Origin: Chitinophagaceae bacterium
GTDB taxonomy: Bacteria > Bacteroidota > Bacteroidia > Chitinophagales > Chitinophagaceae
Direction of reading: 5' to 3'
Length of the DNA: 64,000 nucleotides
NCBI GenBank assembly: GCA_024508725.1
Contig: JANINS010000004.1
Location: forward strand, 1,258,163-1,322,162
Shown: positions 56,279 to 64,000 of the stretch, piece by piece
Layout of the letters: each line of letters begins with the position of its first letter
How positions within the stretch are numbered: the first letter of the stretch is position 1
Made by a program: the position numbers and the translations under genes
Notes under the pieces: model-generated
Databases searched by the model: none
Told to the model about the DNA's origin: nothing
What the model saw: only the letters and a program-made list of their open reading frames with translations

Positions 56279-57169
56279 TCAGGCTTTTGGATGAGCCTTT
56301 TTGAATACATCTTTGAGCTTCTCAATTGTATTGTGTGTGTATACCTGCGTAGCGGCAAGGCTGCTGTGACCCAGCAATTCTTTAACAGCATTCAGATCAG
56401 CACCATTGTTCATTAAGTGCGTGGCAAAGGTGTGTCGCAGAATGTGCGGACTCTTCTTTTCTAAAGTGGTGACTGCGGATAAATATGTTTTTACGCGTGA
56501 ATAAACGTTACGTGGATTTAAAGGTTTGCCTTTTTCAGTAACGAAAACGTTCGGTATCTCTTTCCCAGGTGAATTAGCAATGAGATCGGTTAGTTCTTTT
56601 ATCAGATCAGCAGAAACAGGAATGATCCTCTCCTTGTTTCCTTTACCCAACACTTTGATCTGACGATTGTAAACATCCAACTGGCTTTGCTTTAAATTGA
56701 TGAGTTCACTTAAACGAATGCCAGTATTATAAAATAAGAGGAGGATCAGTCTTGTGCTCCTGCCATCCCAGTCATCAGGAAATTCTACGTGTTGGAACAA
56801 AGTCTCGACATCACTTTCTTTTAGGAACTGGGGTAATCGCTTACCGATCTTAGGAGAAGTGATCGTTGTCATTGGACTAACCTTAATCACACCATTCTTT
56901 AACTGGTATTTAAAGAAAGATTTGAGGGTAGATATTTTTCGGTTGATACTTTTTGCAGTGAGTTTTTCTTCTCCTTTTAATTGTGCCAGCCAGCTACGGA
57001 TGAATGTTGCCGTGATCTTTTGTACAGGTGGAGAATCATATTCGGTTAGGAATGTAAAGAATTGTTCAAGATCGTTCTGGTAAGATATAATCGTATGTTG
57101 AGAATATCTTTTTTCAAACTTGATGTAATTTAGAAACTCTTTCAGGTTATGACTATAATAACTCTGCAT
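56279..57169 (-). CDS. xerD: Tyrosine recombinase of the XerC/XerD family
   Basis: A 296-residue protein with the N-terminal SAM-like core-binding domain (residues 1-95) and C-terminal catalytic domain. The active residues are all visible: Arg152 (G-I-R-L-S-E), Lys176, His242-x-x-Arg245, His268 in L-L-G-H-S-S, and Tyr277. It resolves chromosome dimers at dif. I cannot separate XerC from XerD by eye, so the symbol is tentative. No dif site was identified in the window. Confidence 0.88.
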   Translation of the reverse strand: MQSYYSHNLKEFLNYIKFEKRYSQHTIISYQNDLEQFFTFLTEYDSPPVQKITATFIRSWLAQLKGEEKLTAKSINRKISTLKSFFKYQLKNGVIKVSPMTTITSPKIGKRLPQFLKESDVETLFQHVEFPDDWDGRSTRLILLLFYNTGIRLSELINLKQSQLDVYNRQIKVLGKGNKERIIPVSADLIKELTDLIANSPGKEIPNVFVTEKGKPLNPRNVYSRVKTYLSAVTTLEKKSPHILRHTFATHLMNNGADLNAVKELLGHSSLAATQVYTHNTIEKLKDVFKKAHPKA

Positions 57170-57210
57170 TTGCTCTTGTTCCTCTTGGTGATTTTACTTT
57201 ATTTGCTTAA

Positions 57211-59202
57211 ATGTACAAAATTAACAGGCATCTGCTCTCATGTTTGCTGATAGTTACAATTGCTTATCTGCCAATGGTAACTTTTTTCATGAGCATCAAA
57301 AATGATGCTTTATCTGTTAGTTATCCTGTGTTTTATTTCTTCAGCAATGAGCTTCAGAATGGGAATTTGCCCTGGTGGCATTATAATATGAATATGGGGT
57401 TCCCTTTACATGCTGATCCCGGAACCCCTTTCTGGAATCCGCTTTGGTGGATGTTTGCTCTTGTTGGGAAAAACATTTATATCTATACACTCTTTATTTA
57501 TCTCCATATTCTTATAGCTGCAACAGGAATGTTCAAACTCAGCAAATGGTTAAAGCTATCAGATAATGTGAGTACAGTATTAGGTGTTGTTTACGTTTGC
57601 TCTGGTTTTTATGTTTCGCATTTACAACATCCCAACAATTTGCTGGAGGCTGCGTACCTGCCATTTATCTTAATGTTCTTTCTACAAACGTTACTTAAAC
57701 CCACAACACGTTCAGCGGTTTTATTATCTATTTCCATTTTCTTTTTTGTAAACTCGGGTTATCCTGCATTTCCAATGTCGCTGGGATATTTCTTATTGCC
57801 ATTAGCTGCAATAGTGATAATAAGAGATAAAAATCTGAGAACTAACCAACATTTAAAATCGCTGACCAGATTTTTCAACCTCAGTTTTGTTATTGCTATT
57901 GGTTTATCTCTACCCTACTTGGTTTCCATTTTCGAAAATCTTGAGTCTTTCAATCGTTTTGTACCACTTGATACGTTCAGAAAATCTATTGAAAATGGCG
58001 GAATGACCAGCACATCTGTTCTTTCTGTTTTATTCCCTCTCCCCTCCATTACAAACACAACACTTTTTCCTACATCGATCACCTGGAATAACATATACAT
58101 TGGCACTATTGCTTTTGCCTTTTTTATCTACAGTTTGTTACATGTTAAGCATTACCTGAAACTACCGCTGCTCATCGCTGGAATTCTAATGTTGCTATTA
58201 TCTCACCAGGGAATACTTAAAGAATACCTATTTTTTAGATTACCACTGTTCAATATGATTCGCAGCAACGGCGAGTTGAGGATATACTTTGTTTTGGTTT
58301 CCGCTCTTATTACGGGATTAGCCTTGGAACAGTTGTCAGGACCAATTATTAGAATAAAACTTAAACGCATTCTGATAATCCTTGGAATGCTATACCTTAT
58401 TTCGATAATTATATCTGGCTTTTTCATGAATGCGGGTGAGTTTAATATGTCTTACCATTTTTTAAAGGAGCCTCCAGACAGTTTTACGATTTTGGTACAA
58501 TCTGTTTTTGGATTGCTGATAATAGGGCTTGCTTTAAAATTTATAAACAATAAACAACGATTAAGTGCTGTAATTGTAGCAGACATTATTTTAATGTTCT
58601 GGGTTGGATTACCCTATACTGGATTAGGCCTGAGTAACACAGCCAGTGCTCAAAAAACAATTGATAAGACTATTGCACAGGTTAGGGCATTTCCTGAATC
58701 CTACAGCCTACGGGAAATAAGTGATACTTCTGATATGCCTAAATTTATATCAACAAAAGTTTTATTCAGTCCTTTTCCGGGATACTATCCTTTATCAACT
58801 TATCCTTCTTCTTTTAGGCATTATATGCATTTCAGAAACTATGGATATTTAGACCAGATCAAATCCAGGCCTTGTGTATTTTCAATAAAAGAAAAAAGCA
58901 TTGCAACCCATCTCAACTTTACAGGAAATGAAATCAGTTTCACTTTACAGTCATCACAATACGACACGATCGTAATCACTCAAAATTTTCAAAAAAACTG
59001 GACTGCTTTTATCGATGATAAAGAAACTGAGATAGGAAAGTTCAGGAACACTTTAATGTCGTTACAAACCCAACCAGGTACTCATTCAATCGTAATAAAA
59101 TATTCTCCCGAAAAAATATTGTATGCATTTTACGCCTGGTTGGTTATTGTAATAGCTATTATAACCTTTCTGGTTTACTACAAACAAAAAGCCCCGAAGT
59201 AA
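57211..59202 (+). CDS. YfhO-like polytopic membrane protein
   Basis: A 663-residue protein with about 13 membrane segments and a soluble C-terminal beta-rich domain near residues 555-640 (S-I-A-T-H-L-N-F-T-G-N-E, W-T-A-F-I-D-D-K-E-T). It matches the general YfhO pattern, including F-F-S-N-E-L-Q-N-G-N-L-P-W-W and the M-N-M-G-F-P-L-H-A-D-P-G-T segment in the first loop. YfhO proteins are GT-C-like and linked to teichoic-acid or glycan glycosylation. Exact role unknown. The rpsU terminator overlaps its last codons. Confidence 0.75.
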   Translation: MYKINRHLLSCLLIVTIAYLPMVTFFMSIKNDALSVSYPVFYFFSNELQNGNLPWWHYNMNMGFPLHADPGTPFWNPLWWMFALVGKNIYIYTLFIYLHILIAATGMFKLSKWLKLSDNVSTVLGVVYVCSGFYVSHLQHPNNLLEAAYLPFILMFFLQTLLKPTTRSAVLLSISIFFFVNSGYPAFPMSLGYFLLPLAAIVIIRDKNLRTNQHLKSLTRFFNLSFVIAIGLSLPYLVSIFENLESFNRFVPLDTFRKSIENGGMTSTSVLSVLFPLPSITNTTLFPTSITWNNIYIGTIAFAFFIYSLLHVKHYLKLPLLIAGILMLLLSHQGILKEYLFFRLPLFNMIRSNGELRIYFVLVSALITGLALEQLSGPIIRIKLKRILIILGMLYLISIIISGFFMNAGEFNMSYHFLKEPPDSFTILVQSVFGLLIIGLALKFINNKQRLSAVIVADIILMFWVGLPYTGLGLSNTASAQKTIDKTIAQVRAFPESYSLREISDTSDMPKFISTKVLFSPFPGYYPLSTYPSSFRHYMHFRNYGYLDQIKSRPCVFSIKEKSIATHLNFTGNEISFTLQSSQYDTIVITQNFQKNWTAFIDDKETEIGKFRNTLMSLQTQPGTHSIVIKYSPEKILYAFYAWLVIVIAIITFLVYYKQKAPK

Positions 59203-59215
59203 TTTACCCGGGGCT
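59190..59215 (-). terminator. rpsU terminator overlapping the end of the YfhO-like gene
   Basis: Seven-base-pair stem AGCCCCG/CGGGGCT with TTTTTG on the minus strand. Its far arm lies inside the last codons of the convergent gene (stop at 59200-59202). Confidence 0.75.
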
Positions 59216-59240
59216 CATAATATGATGCAGAGGTGGAATC

Positions 59241-59438
59241 TTACGACTCGATCTTACCGCTGGCAATCTGCTGCTTGTAGATTGCTTTCAGCACCTCTCC
59301 ACGACGTCTTACAGAAGGCTTAGTGAAGCTTTGACGCTCTCTTAATTGTAAAAGCGTTTTGCTTTTCTCAAACTTCTTCTTGTACTTTTTCAACGCCTTG
59401 TCGATGTTTTCGCAATCTTTTGAGTCAATGATTAACAT
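59241..59438 (-). CDS. rpsU: Ribosomal protein S21
   Basis: A 65-residue protein starting M-L-I-I-D-S-K-D-C-E-N-I-D-K-A-L-K-K-Y-K-K-K-F-E-K-S and containing L-R-E-R-Q-S-F-T-K-P-S-V-R-R-R. The ATG at 59438 is chosen, since the long upstream extension is unrelated to S21. It binds the 30S platform near the 3' end of 16S rRNA. It has its own consensus promoter and terminator. Confidence 0.96.
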   Translation of the reverse strand: MLIIDSKDCENIDKALKKYKKKFEKSKTLLQLRERQSFTKPSVRRRGEVLKAIYKQQIASGKIES

Positions 59439-59473
59439 GGTAATATACCTCCTTTGGTAATTTTTTAGGTTGG

Positions 59474-59504
59474 CAAAGATAGGAGTTGAGTTTGAAATTT
59501 CAAA
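59474..59504 (-). promoter_or_regulatory. rpsU promoter
   Basis: TTTG (59501-59504), 19 bases, then TATCTTTG (59474-59481) on the minus strand, an exact match to the Bacteroidota -33/-7 consensus, 36 bases before the start codon. Confidence 0.85.
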
Positions 59505-59585
59505 TTTGAGATTTAAAATTGAAAGACAATAGCTGACAAATCTGTTAAAAGTACTTAAAGTTGTTGGCCTGATGCCATGAAAAAA

Positions 59586-59625
59586 GTACGCTGAAGTGAT
59601 TGCGACGCAACAGACGATGCTACGA
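59586..59625 (-). repeat. Intergenic repeat family, copy 7 of 7
   Basis: GTACGCTGAAGTGATTGCGA then CGCAACAGACGATGCTACG. Reverse-complemented it shows CATCGTCTGTTGCGTCGCA, shared in part with copy 5. It lies in the divergent rpsU-ribE spacer. Confidence 0.65.
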
Positions 59626-59667
59626 AGATCAGCAGCCGGTATAAAAATATTGTTTCTATTTGCAACT

Positions 59668-60258
59668 ATGTTCACAGGAATTATTGAAGCTATTGGGAAT
59701 GTAACTGCCATAGAATCAGCTGGTAGCAATAAAAGTTTTTGGGTTGAATCGCCAATATCAGCAGCGTTGAAGGTTGATCAAAGTTTGGCTCATGAAGGTG
59801 TTTGTCTTACGGTGGAAGCTGTTGAAAATAACAGGCACAGGGTTACAGCGATCGATGAAACACTGAAAAAAACAACGCTTGGTAACTGGACGAAAGGTAA
59901 ACTGGTGAACCTTGAACGCTGTATGCAAATGAATGGAAGAATCGATGGTCATATTGTTCAGGGCCATGTGGATGCCACTGCGATTTGCGTGAGCCGGAAA
60001 GAGCTGGAAGGAAGCTGGGAATTTGGTTTTGAGTTTGACAATAGTTTTGCTCAACTGGTGATCGAGAAAGGATCTATTTCGGTGAACGGAACTAGCCTGA
60101 CATGTTTTAATGTGGGCAAAAACAACTTTACTGTTGCCGTTATACCTTATACTTTTGAACATACCAGCATCAGCCAGGTACAGTGTGGTGATCATGTGAA
60201 TATAGAATTTGATATCATAGGCAAATACATCTCCCGAATTTCTGAATTAAGCAAATGA
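59668..60258 (+). CDS. ribE: Riboflavin synthase, alpha subunit
   Basis: The 196-residue protein starts M-F-T-G-I-I-E-A-I-G-N-V at 59668, the classic opening; the longer reading from 59596 is not supported. It has two lumazine-binding repeats, the second beginning I-D-G-H-I-V-Q-G-H-V-D. It joins two lumazine molecules to give riboflavin. No FMN riboswitch is apparent upstream. Its stop overlaps the start of the glycosyltransferase gene (ATGATG). Confidence 0.95.
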   Translation: MFTGIIEAIGNVTAIESAGSNKSFWVESPISAALKVDQSLAHEGVCLTVEAVENNRHRVTAIDETLKKTTLGNWTKGKLVNLERCMQMNGRIDGHIVQGHVDATAICVSRKELEGSWEFGFEFDNSFAQLVIEKGSISVNGTSLTCFNVGKNNFTVAVIPYTFEHTSISQVQCGDHVNIEFDIIGKYISRISELSK

Positions 60259-61277
60259 TGAACGTTCCCTCAGTTGGTATTGGCATTTTAAACTGGAACG
60301 GCAGGAAATATCTTGAACAGTTCCTTCCTTTTTTGCAGCATCTCTCCTATCCTAACTATACAGTTTATGTGATCGATAATGCCAGCTCGGATGATTCGGT
60401 TGCGTTTGTAAGAAGTTCGCACCCCTGGGTGAAGATCATTGAGACCGGTGGAAATTATGGTGTAGCGGGAGGTTATAACATTGGTTTTGCCCAGATGCCA
60501 GAGACGTATGTTTTGATGCTGAATTCGGATGTTGAAGTAACGCCGAACTTTCTTGAGCCTTTGATTGAAATACTGGAAAGTGATAAAACCATTGCAGCTT
60601 GCCAGAGTAAATTGCTTTCGTACGAAAAAAGAGACGAATACGAGTATGGCGGTGCCGCCGGAGGTTTGATAGATGCACTGGGTTACTCATTTTGCAGGGG
60701 AAGATTATTTACCACTGTAGAAAAAGACCTGAGCCAATATACAACCGGACAGATATTCTGGGGTGGCGGAGCTTGTTTGATGATCAGGAAAAGTGCATAT
60801 GAAGCGGTAAAAGGCATGTATGATTATTTCTTCATGCATTTTGAAGAAGTGGACCTTTGCTGGAAATTCTATTCAGCAGGATATAAAGTTTTTTATTGTA
60901 ATGAGTCAGTAGTGTATCATATGGGTGGAGGCAGTTTGTCTTATCAATCACCTCGCAAGACCTTTTACAATTTTAAGAACAACCTGGTGATGTGTGTGAG
61001 AAACTCGCCATGGAGTTACAAGATATGGTGGCTACCGGTGAGGATGCTTACAGATTCACTCAGCCTGTTGTTTTATCTCTTTAAAGGTGAAGGAGCCAAT
61101 GCAAAGTCAGTTATAAAGGCTTATATCGGATTCTTTAAATGGTGGTTGAATGAAAAGAATAAATATCCTGAGAAGCAGTTATCGCTTCTGGAGATCGATA
61201 CAACATTCAAGAGTTCTATCATTGCTCAATATTTTTTAGCAGGGAAGAAAATCTATTCGGATATAAAGGGAAAATGA
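60255..61277 (+). CDS. GT2-family glycosyltransferase, rhamnosyltransferase-like
   Basis: A 340-residue protein with the GT-A core: V-Y-V-I-D-N-A-S-S-D-D-S near residue 38, L-M-L-N-S-D-V-E near 86, the acceptor-site G-G-A-C-L-M-I-R near 174 and F-E-E-V-D-L-C-W near 198. There is no signal peptide, and a C-terminal hydrophobic region suggests membrane association. It overlaps ribE and precedes a polytopic membrane protein by 4 bases. It probably acts in surface polysaccharide or glycolipid synthesis. Confidence 0.87.
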   Translation: MMNVPSVGIGILNWNGRKYLEQFLPFLQHLSYPNYTVYVIDNASSDDSVAFVRSSHPWVKIIETGGNYGVAGGYNIGFAQMPETYVLMLNSDVEVTPNFLEPLIEILESDKTIAACQSKLLSYEKRDEYEYGGAAGGLIDALGYSFCRGRLFTTVEKDLSQYTTGQIFWGGGACLMIRKSAYEAVKGMYDYFFMHFEEVDLCWKFYSAGYKVFYCNESVVYHMGGGSLSYQSPRKTFYNFKNNLVMCVRNSPWSYKIWWLPVRMLTDSLSLLFYLFKGEGANAKSVIKAYIGFFKWWLNEKNKYPEKQLSLLEIDTTFKSSIIAQYFLAGKKIYSDIKGK

Positions 61278-61281
61278 TCCT

Positions 61282-62784
61282 ATGAAGGTGTTACAGCAAA
61301 CTAAAATACAGTTATGGATACTAACAGGTTGCTGCATACTGATGATCTTTATTGTAAGACCCTGGGAGTTATATTTCCTGAACGATGATTTTATTCATAT
61401 TCCCATGGACATTCGCTACCTGTTTGAACGTGGCGGATTTATGAGACCCGTTCCCAATATATTTCTTGAGTTAGACAAATGGCTTTACGGAAAGAATGCT
61501 CTGGGTTTCTTTTGCACTACTTTATTGATGCATTTTATTTGTGTGTTTTGTGTGTTTGCTTTTTGCAGGAAGCTGGTAACACAATATTTTAATGAAAGTG
61601 GTTTGCATATGCTGCCATTATTTGCAGCAGTTCTATTCTGCTTCTACCCTTTTCATACAGAAGCTTTGATGTGGACGATCAGCCGGGTCGCAACCATTGC
61701 TACGACCTTCACGATATTAAGTTTACACTTCTATCTTACAGCTTCAGAAAGAAAAACGCATGCTTTATTATCATGGATATGTTTTGTGATCGCTTTATTT
61801 ACTTACGAGAGCATGTGGAATGTTATTTTACTTTTTCTTTTTATCGGGGTCGCCAATTATAAATATGGGAAGCCGGCAAGAAGAGAAGCTTTTCGTTGGT
61901 TGATATTCTTTATTACATTTATTATTTATCTGCTGATTCGGGTGAAGGTATTAAGTTCACTGACAGGAGATGGATACGACAGCTTCGAAGAGAACTCAAA
62001 GAATATTCCATTTCTGATTGCAAACTGGTTCAAGCTGATCGCAAGAGTATTTACACCAGCATTCATCAGCACTAAAACATTTTTATTGGTGTGTGCTTCT
62101 TTGGCGCTGTTGCATAGCATTGCACTTGTATTTGTTTTTAAAAGAAGTAAGAATATTGCAAGATTTGTTTTGGTATTGGTAGCAGCGATCATCACAGGTG
62201 TTGCAACTGCTTCTATTCTTGGAATTGACACTCACAGAGGTGAAGCCGACAGGTATTTACATTATTCATCGGTGTTTTATTGCATTCTGATAGCAGTAAT
62301 GATTTTAATACTTACCAGGCATATCAAGATACAATTCGTTTCAGTTGCAGGGATATCGATATTGTTCATCGTTTTGCTTTGTTGTTATCAGCAAAACTTT
62401 AGTAAGGCCTCATCTGTTACGAGGACAACAGTAAAGTCGATACAACAATATCAAACCAACGGGACTGCCTATTTTGTTGATGTACCCAAAGCCTCTGGTG
62501 GTGCTTTGATCTTTAGGGTTGGATTAGACGCTTCAGTGGAGTGGATGAGTCCGAATTCAGGTTATAAAAAGATCGTTGTTCTATCGCAAACAGAACAGTT
62601 TGAAGGCAGCAGAAATTTTACAACCGCTGAAGCAAAATGGAATGAATTTGCCCTTAGCAATAACTTGCCCTCAAACATTTATATTTTAAAAGACAGCAGC
62701 GAAACTATTCAACTGCGAAAGGAAGACGTTGTATTCTGGTTTACAAAAGATGCAATACGGAAAGTGATCCCTCCTAATCAATAA
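61282..62784 (+). CDS. Polytopic membrane protein, possible GT-C glycosyltransferase
   Basis: A 500-residue protein with about ten membrane segments and a soluble tail. The first loop carries L-N-D-D-F-I-H-I-P-M-D, an acidic motif in the position used by GT-C enzymes. It follows the GT2 gene by 4 bases. The last 11 bases overlap the convergent methyltransferase. No family can be named with confidence. Confidence 0.55.
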   Translation: MKVLQQTKIQLWILTGCCILMIFIVRPWELYFLNDDFIHIPMDIRYLFERGGFMRPVPNIFLELDKWLYGKNALGFFCTTLLMHFICVFCVFAFCRKLVTQYFNESGLHMLPLFAAVLFCFYPFHTEALMWTISRVATIATTFTILSLHFYLTASERKTHALLSWICFVIALFTYESMWNVILLFLFIGVANYKYGKPARREAFRWLIFFITFIIYLLIRVKVLSSLTGDGYDSFEENSKNIPFLIANWFKLIARVFTPAFISTKTFLLVCASLALLHSIALVFVFKRSKNIARFVLVLVAAIITGVATASILGIDTHRGEADRYLHYSSVFYCILIAVMILILTRHIKIQFVSVAGISILFIVLLCCYQQNFSKASSVTRTTVKSIQQYQTNGTAYFVDVPKASGGALIFRVGLDASVEWMSPNSGYKKIVVLSQTEQFEGSRNFTTAEAKWNEFALSNNLPSNIYILKDSSETIQLRKEDVVFWFTKDAIRKVIPPNQ

Positions 62785-63988
62785 CGAGTTCGGGAATAAG
62801 GTAGACTAATTTGCATCCCCATTCTTTTGTATTAGCAAGTCGCTGATCGATTTCTGTTTTATAATTCCAGGGAAGCACGACGATAAAGTCGGGTTTATAT
62901 TCAGCTATTGCCGATTCATCTACGATCCTGATTCTACTACCCGGAAGATATTTACCCTGTTTCTTTGGCGTAACATCAGCGATCATGGGTATCATATCTT
63001 TTTTAATGCCGCAATAATTCAGCAACGTATTCCCTTTTGCTGCAGCACCGTAAGCCATGACTTTCTTTCGATCGTTTAATGTATTCATCAGCCATAAAAG
63101 AAAATCAGATTTGATCTTGTAAGAAAAAAGCTGAAGATGACTGTAATATTCTAATGTTTCCACACCCACTTCCGCTTCTTGTTCCAGTATTTTTCTAAAG
63201 CTATCTGTTTCTGTTATTTCGTTTTCCTGGTGAGTAACGTATATCCGAATACTTCCTCCATGAATACTCAATTCTTCTACATCAAATATTTTCAGTTGAT
63301 GCGTTGAAAATATTTTCTTCAATACGGTAAGCGAAAAGTAAGAGAAATGTTCGTGGTAGATCGTATCAAATTGATTGTATCGAATAAGGTTTAACAAGTG
63401 AGGCAGCTCGATAGTAGCAATACCTTTTGAACCAAGCAGCCTCTTAATTCCAGTTACAAAACTGTTCACATCCGGCACATGAGCAATTACATTATTAGCA
63501 ATGATAAGATCTGCTTTTACTCCTTTCAAGGTAAGTGATTCAGTAAGTTCAGCATTGAAAAATTCATCTACTAATTTTAAACCTTTTTCTTTATAATCCG
63601 TAGTTGATGCTGCAGGATCAATTCCCAAAACGTTCATCTGGTTTTCTGCAAAACATCTCAGCAGTATACCATCGTTACTGCCGATCTCTACGACCGAACT
63701 TCCAGATGCAAGTCTTAGTTTATTAATTACTGAAGCAGTGTAATCTTCGCAGTGTTGTTTCCATGTTTGAGATGCAGAAGATATAAAAGCATAATTTTTA
63801 TTGAATATTTCTCCCGGACTTACATAATCCAGTGTTTGTACAAGGTAGCAATTGGTGCATACATACACCTGAAGTGGATAGTAAGCTTCGACCAAATTGG
63901 GATTAGTTAAATATGCATTTGCAGGTGGACAGCTTTCGAGGTCGATGACTTGATGAGTGAGCTTAGTTTTACAAAATCTGCAATGCAT
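62774..63988 (-). CDS. SAM-dependent C-methyltransferase with N-terminal zinc ribbon
   Basis: A 404-residue protein of the NDP-hexose C-methyltransferase type. Cys3, Cys6, Cys44 and Cys47 form an N-terminal zinc site. The SAM domain opens V-V-E-I-G-S-N-D-G-I-L near residue 97. A C-terminal region with V-M-A-Y-G-A-A-A-K-G-N-T near 317 belongs to the Methyltransf_14 type. These enzymes methylate sugar nucleotides in surface polysaccharide pathways. No sugar-nucleotide genes are in the window. Its start is 12 bases from the window edge. Confidence 0.85.
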   Translation of the reverse strand: MHCRFCKTKLTHQVIDLESCPPANAYLTNPNLVEAYYPLQVYVCTNCYLVQTLDYVSPGEIFNKNYAFISSASQTWKQHCEDYTASVINKLRLASGSSVVEIGSNDGILLRCFAENQMNVLGIDPAASTTDYKEKGLKLVDEFFNAELTESLTLKGVKADLIIANNVIAHVPDVNSFVTGIKRLLGSKGIATIELPHLLNLIRYNQFDTIYHEHFSYFSLTVLKKIFSTHQLKIFDVEELSIHGGSIRIYVTHQENEITETDSFRKILEQEAEVGVETLEYYSHLQLFSYKIKSDFLLWLMNTLNDRKKVMAYGAAAKGNTLLNYCGIKKDMIPMIADVTPKKQGKYLPGSRIRIVDESAIAEYKPDFIVVLPWNYKTEIDQRLANTKEWGCKLVYLIPELVID

Positions 63989-64000
63989 TCAATTGGTCGT

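Noticed and set aside
59505-59667. FMN riboswitch before ribE
   Set aside because: The spacer holds the rpsU promoter and a repeat copy, but no conserved RFN-type blocks could be recognised.

Overview
The window reads as a chromosomal segment of a Bacteroidota bacterium, most likely family Chitinophagaceae. The signs are a very large protein with PKD-like repeats and a gliding/type IX secretion C-terminal domain, promoters of the Bacteroidota type (TTG about 19 bases before TAnnTTTG) ahead of several translation genes, few Shine-Dalgarno-like sites, and many small lipoproteins. The genus cannot be fixed from sequence alone.

Layout. 1-8.9 kb: the end of prmC, an exbB-exbD pair, a YceI-like lipoprotein, a GT-C type glycosyltransferase, an acyl-CoA dehydrogenase, a DUF3592-like membrane protein and an S9 peptidase. 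8.9-12.7 kb is accessory: a small membrane protein, two orphan ORFs each bounded by its own short inverted repeats and separated by related spacers, a Fic protein, an unknown protein and a perfect 46-bp palindrome. 12.7-21.2 kb: DUF92, M20 peptidase, beta-lactamase-like hydrolase, DUF4397 lipoprotein, aminotransferase, an rRNA methyltransferase-like gene, and an overlapping coaE-cupin-ABM-unknown operon. 21.2-21.7 kb: a three-unit tandem repeat. 21.7-30.1 kb: rpoC and rpoB. 30-47 kb: unrelated genes (GT-C protein, PIG-L deacetylase with a 38-residue membrane peptide and a sodium symporter, cold-shock protein, giant PKD protein, P1B-4 type metal ATPase, uxaB-uxaA, two small secreted proteins). 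47.3-57.2 kb: the translation cluster, read leftwards as tRNA-Thr, Tyr, Gly, Thr, tuf, tRNA-Trp, secE, nusG, then rplK, rplA, rplJ, rplL, interrupted by a TPR sensor kinase and a DUF4920 gene; hpf and a Xer recombinase lie upstream. 57.2-64 kb: a YfhO-like protein, rpsU, riboflavin synthase and a glycosyltransferase, membrane protein and methyltransferase group that looks like surface glycan synthesis.

The main surprises are structural. The usual nusG-rplKAJL-rpoBC block is split: about 17 kb of unrelated genes lie between rplL and rpoB, and a kinase sits between nusG and rplK. A roughly 40-base intergenic repeat occurs seven times, once inside the rpoB-rpoC junction beside a long hairpin. 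The 9.3-10.8 kb region looks like a small array of mobile gene cassettes. No CRISPR array, rRNA gene, transposase or prophage was seen.
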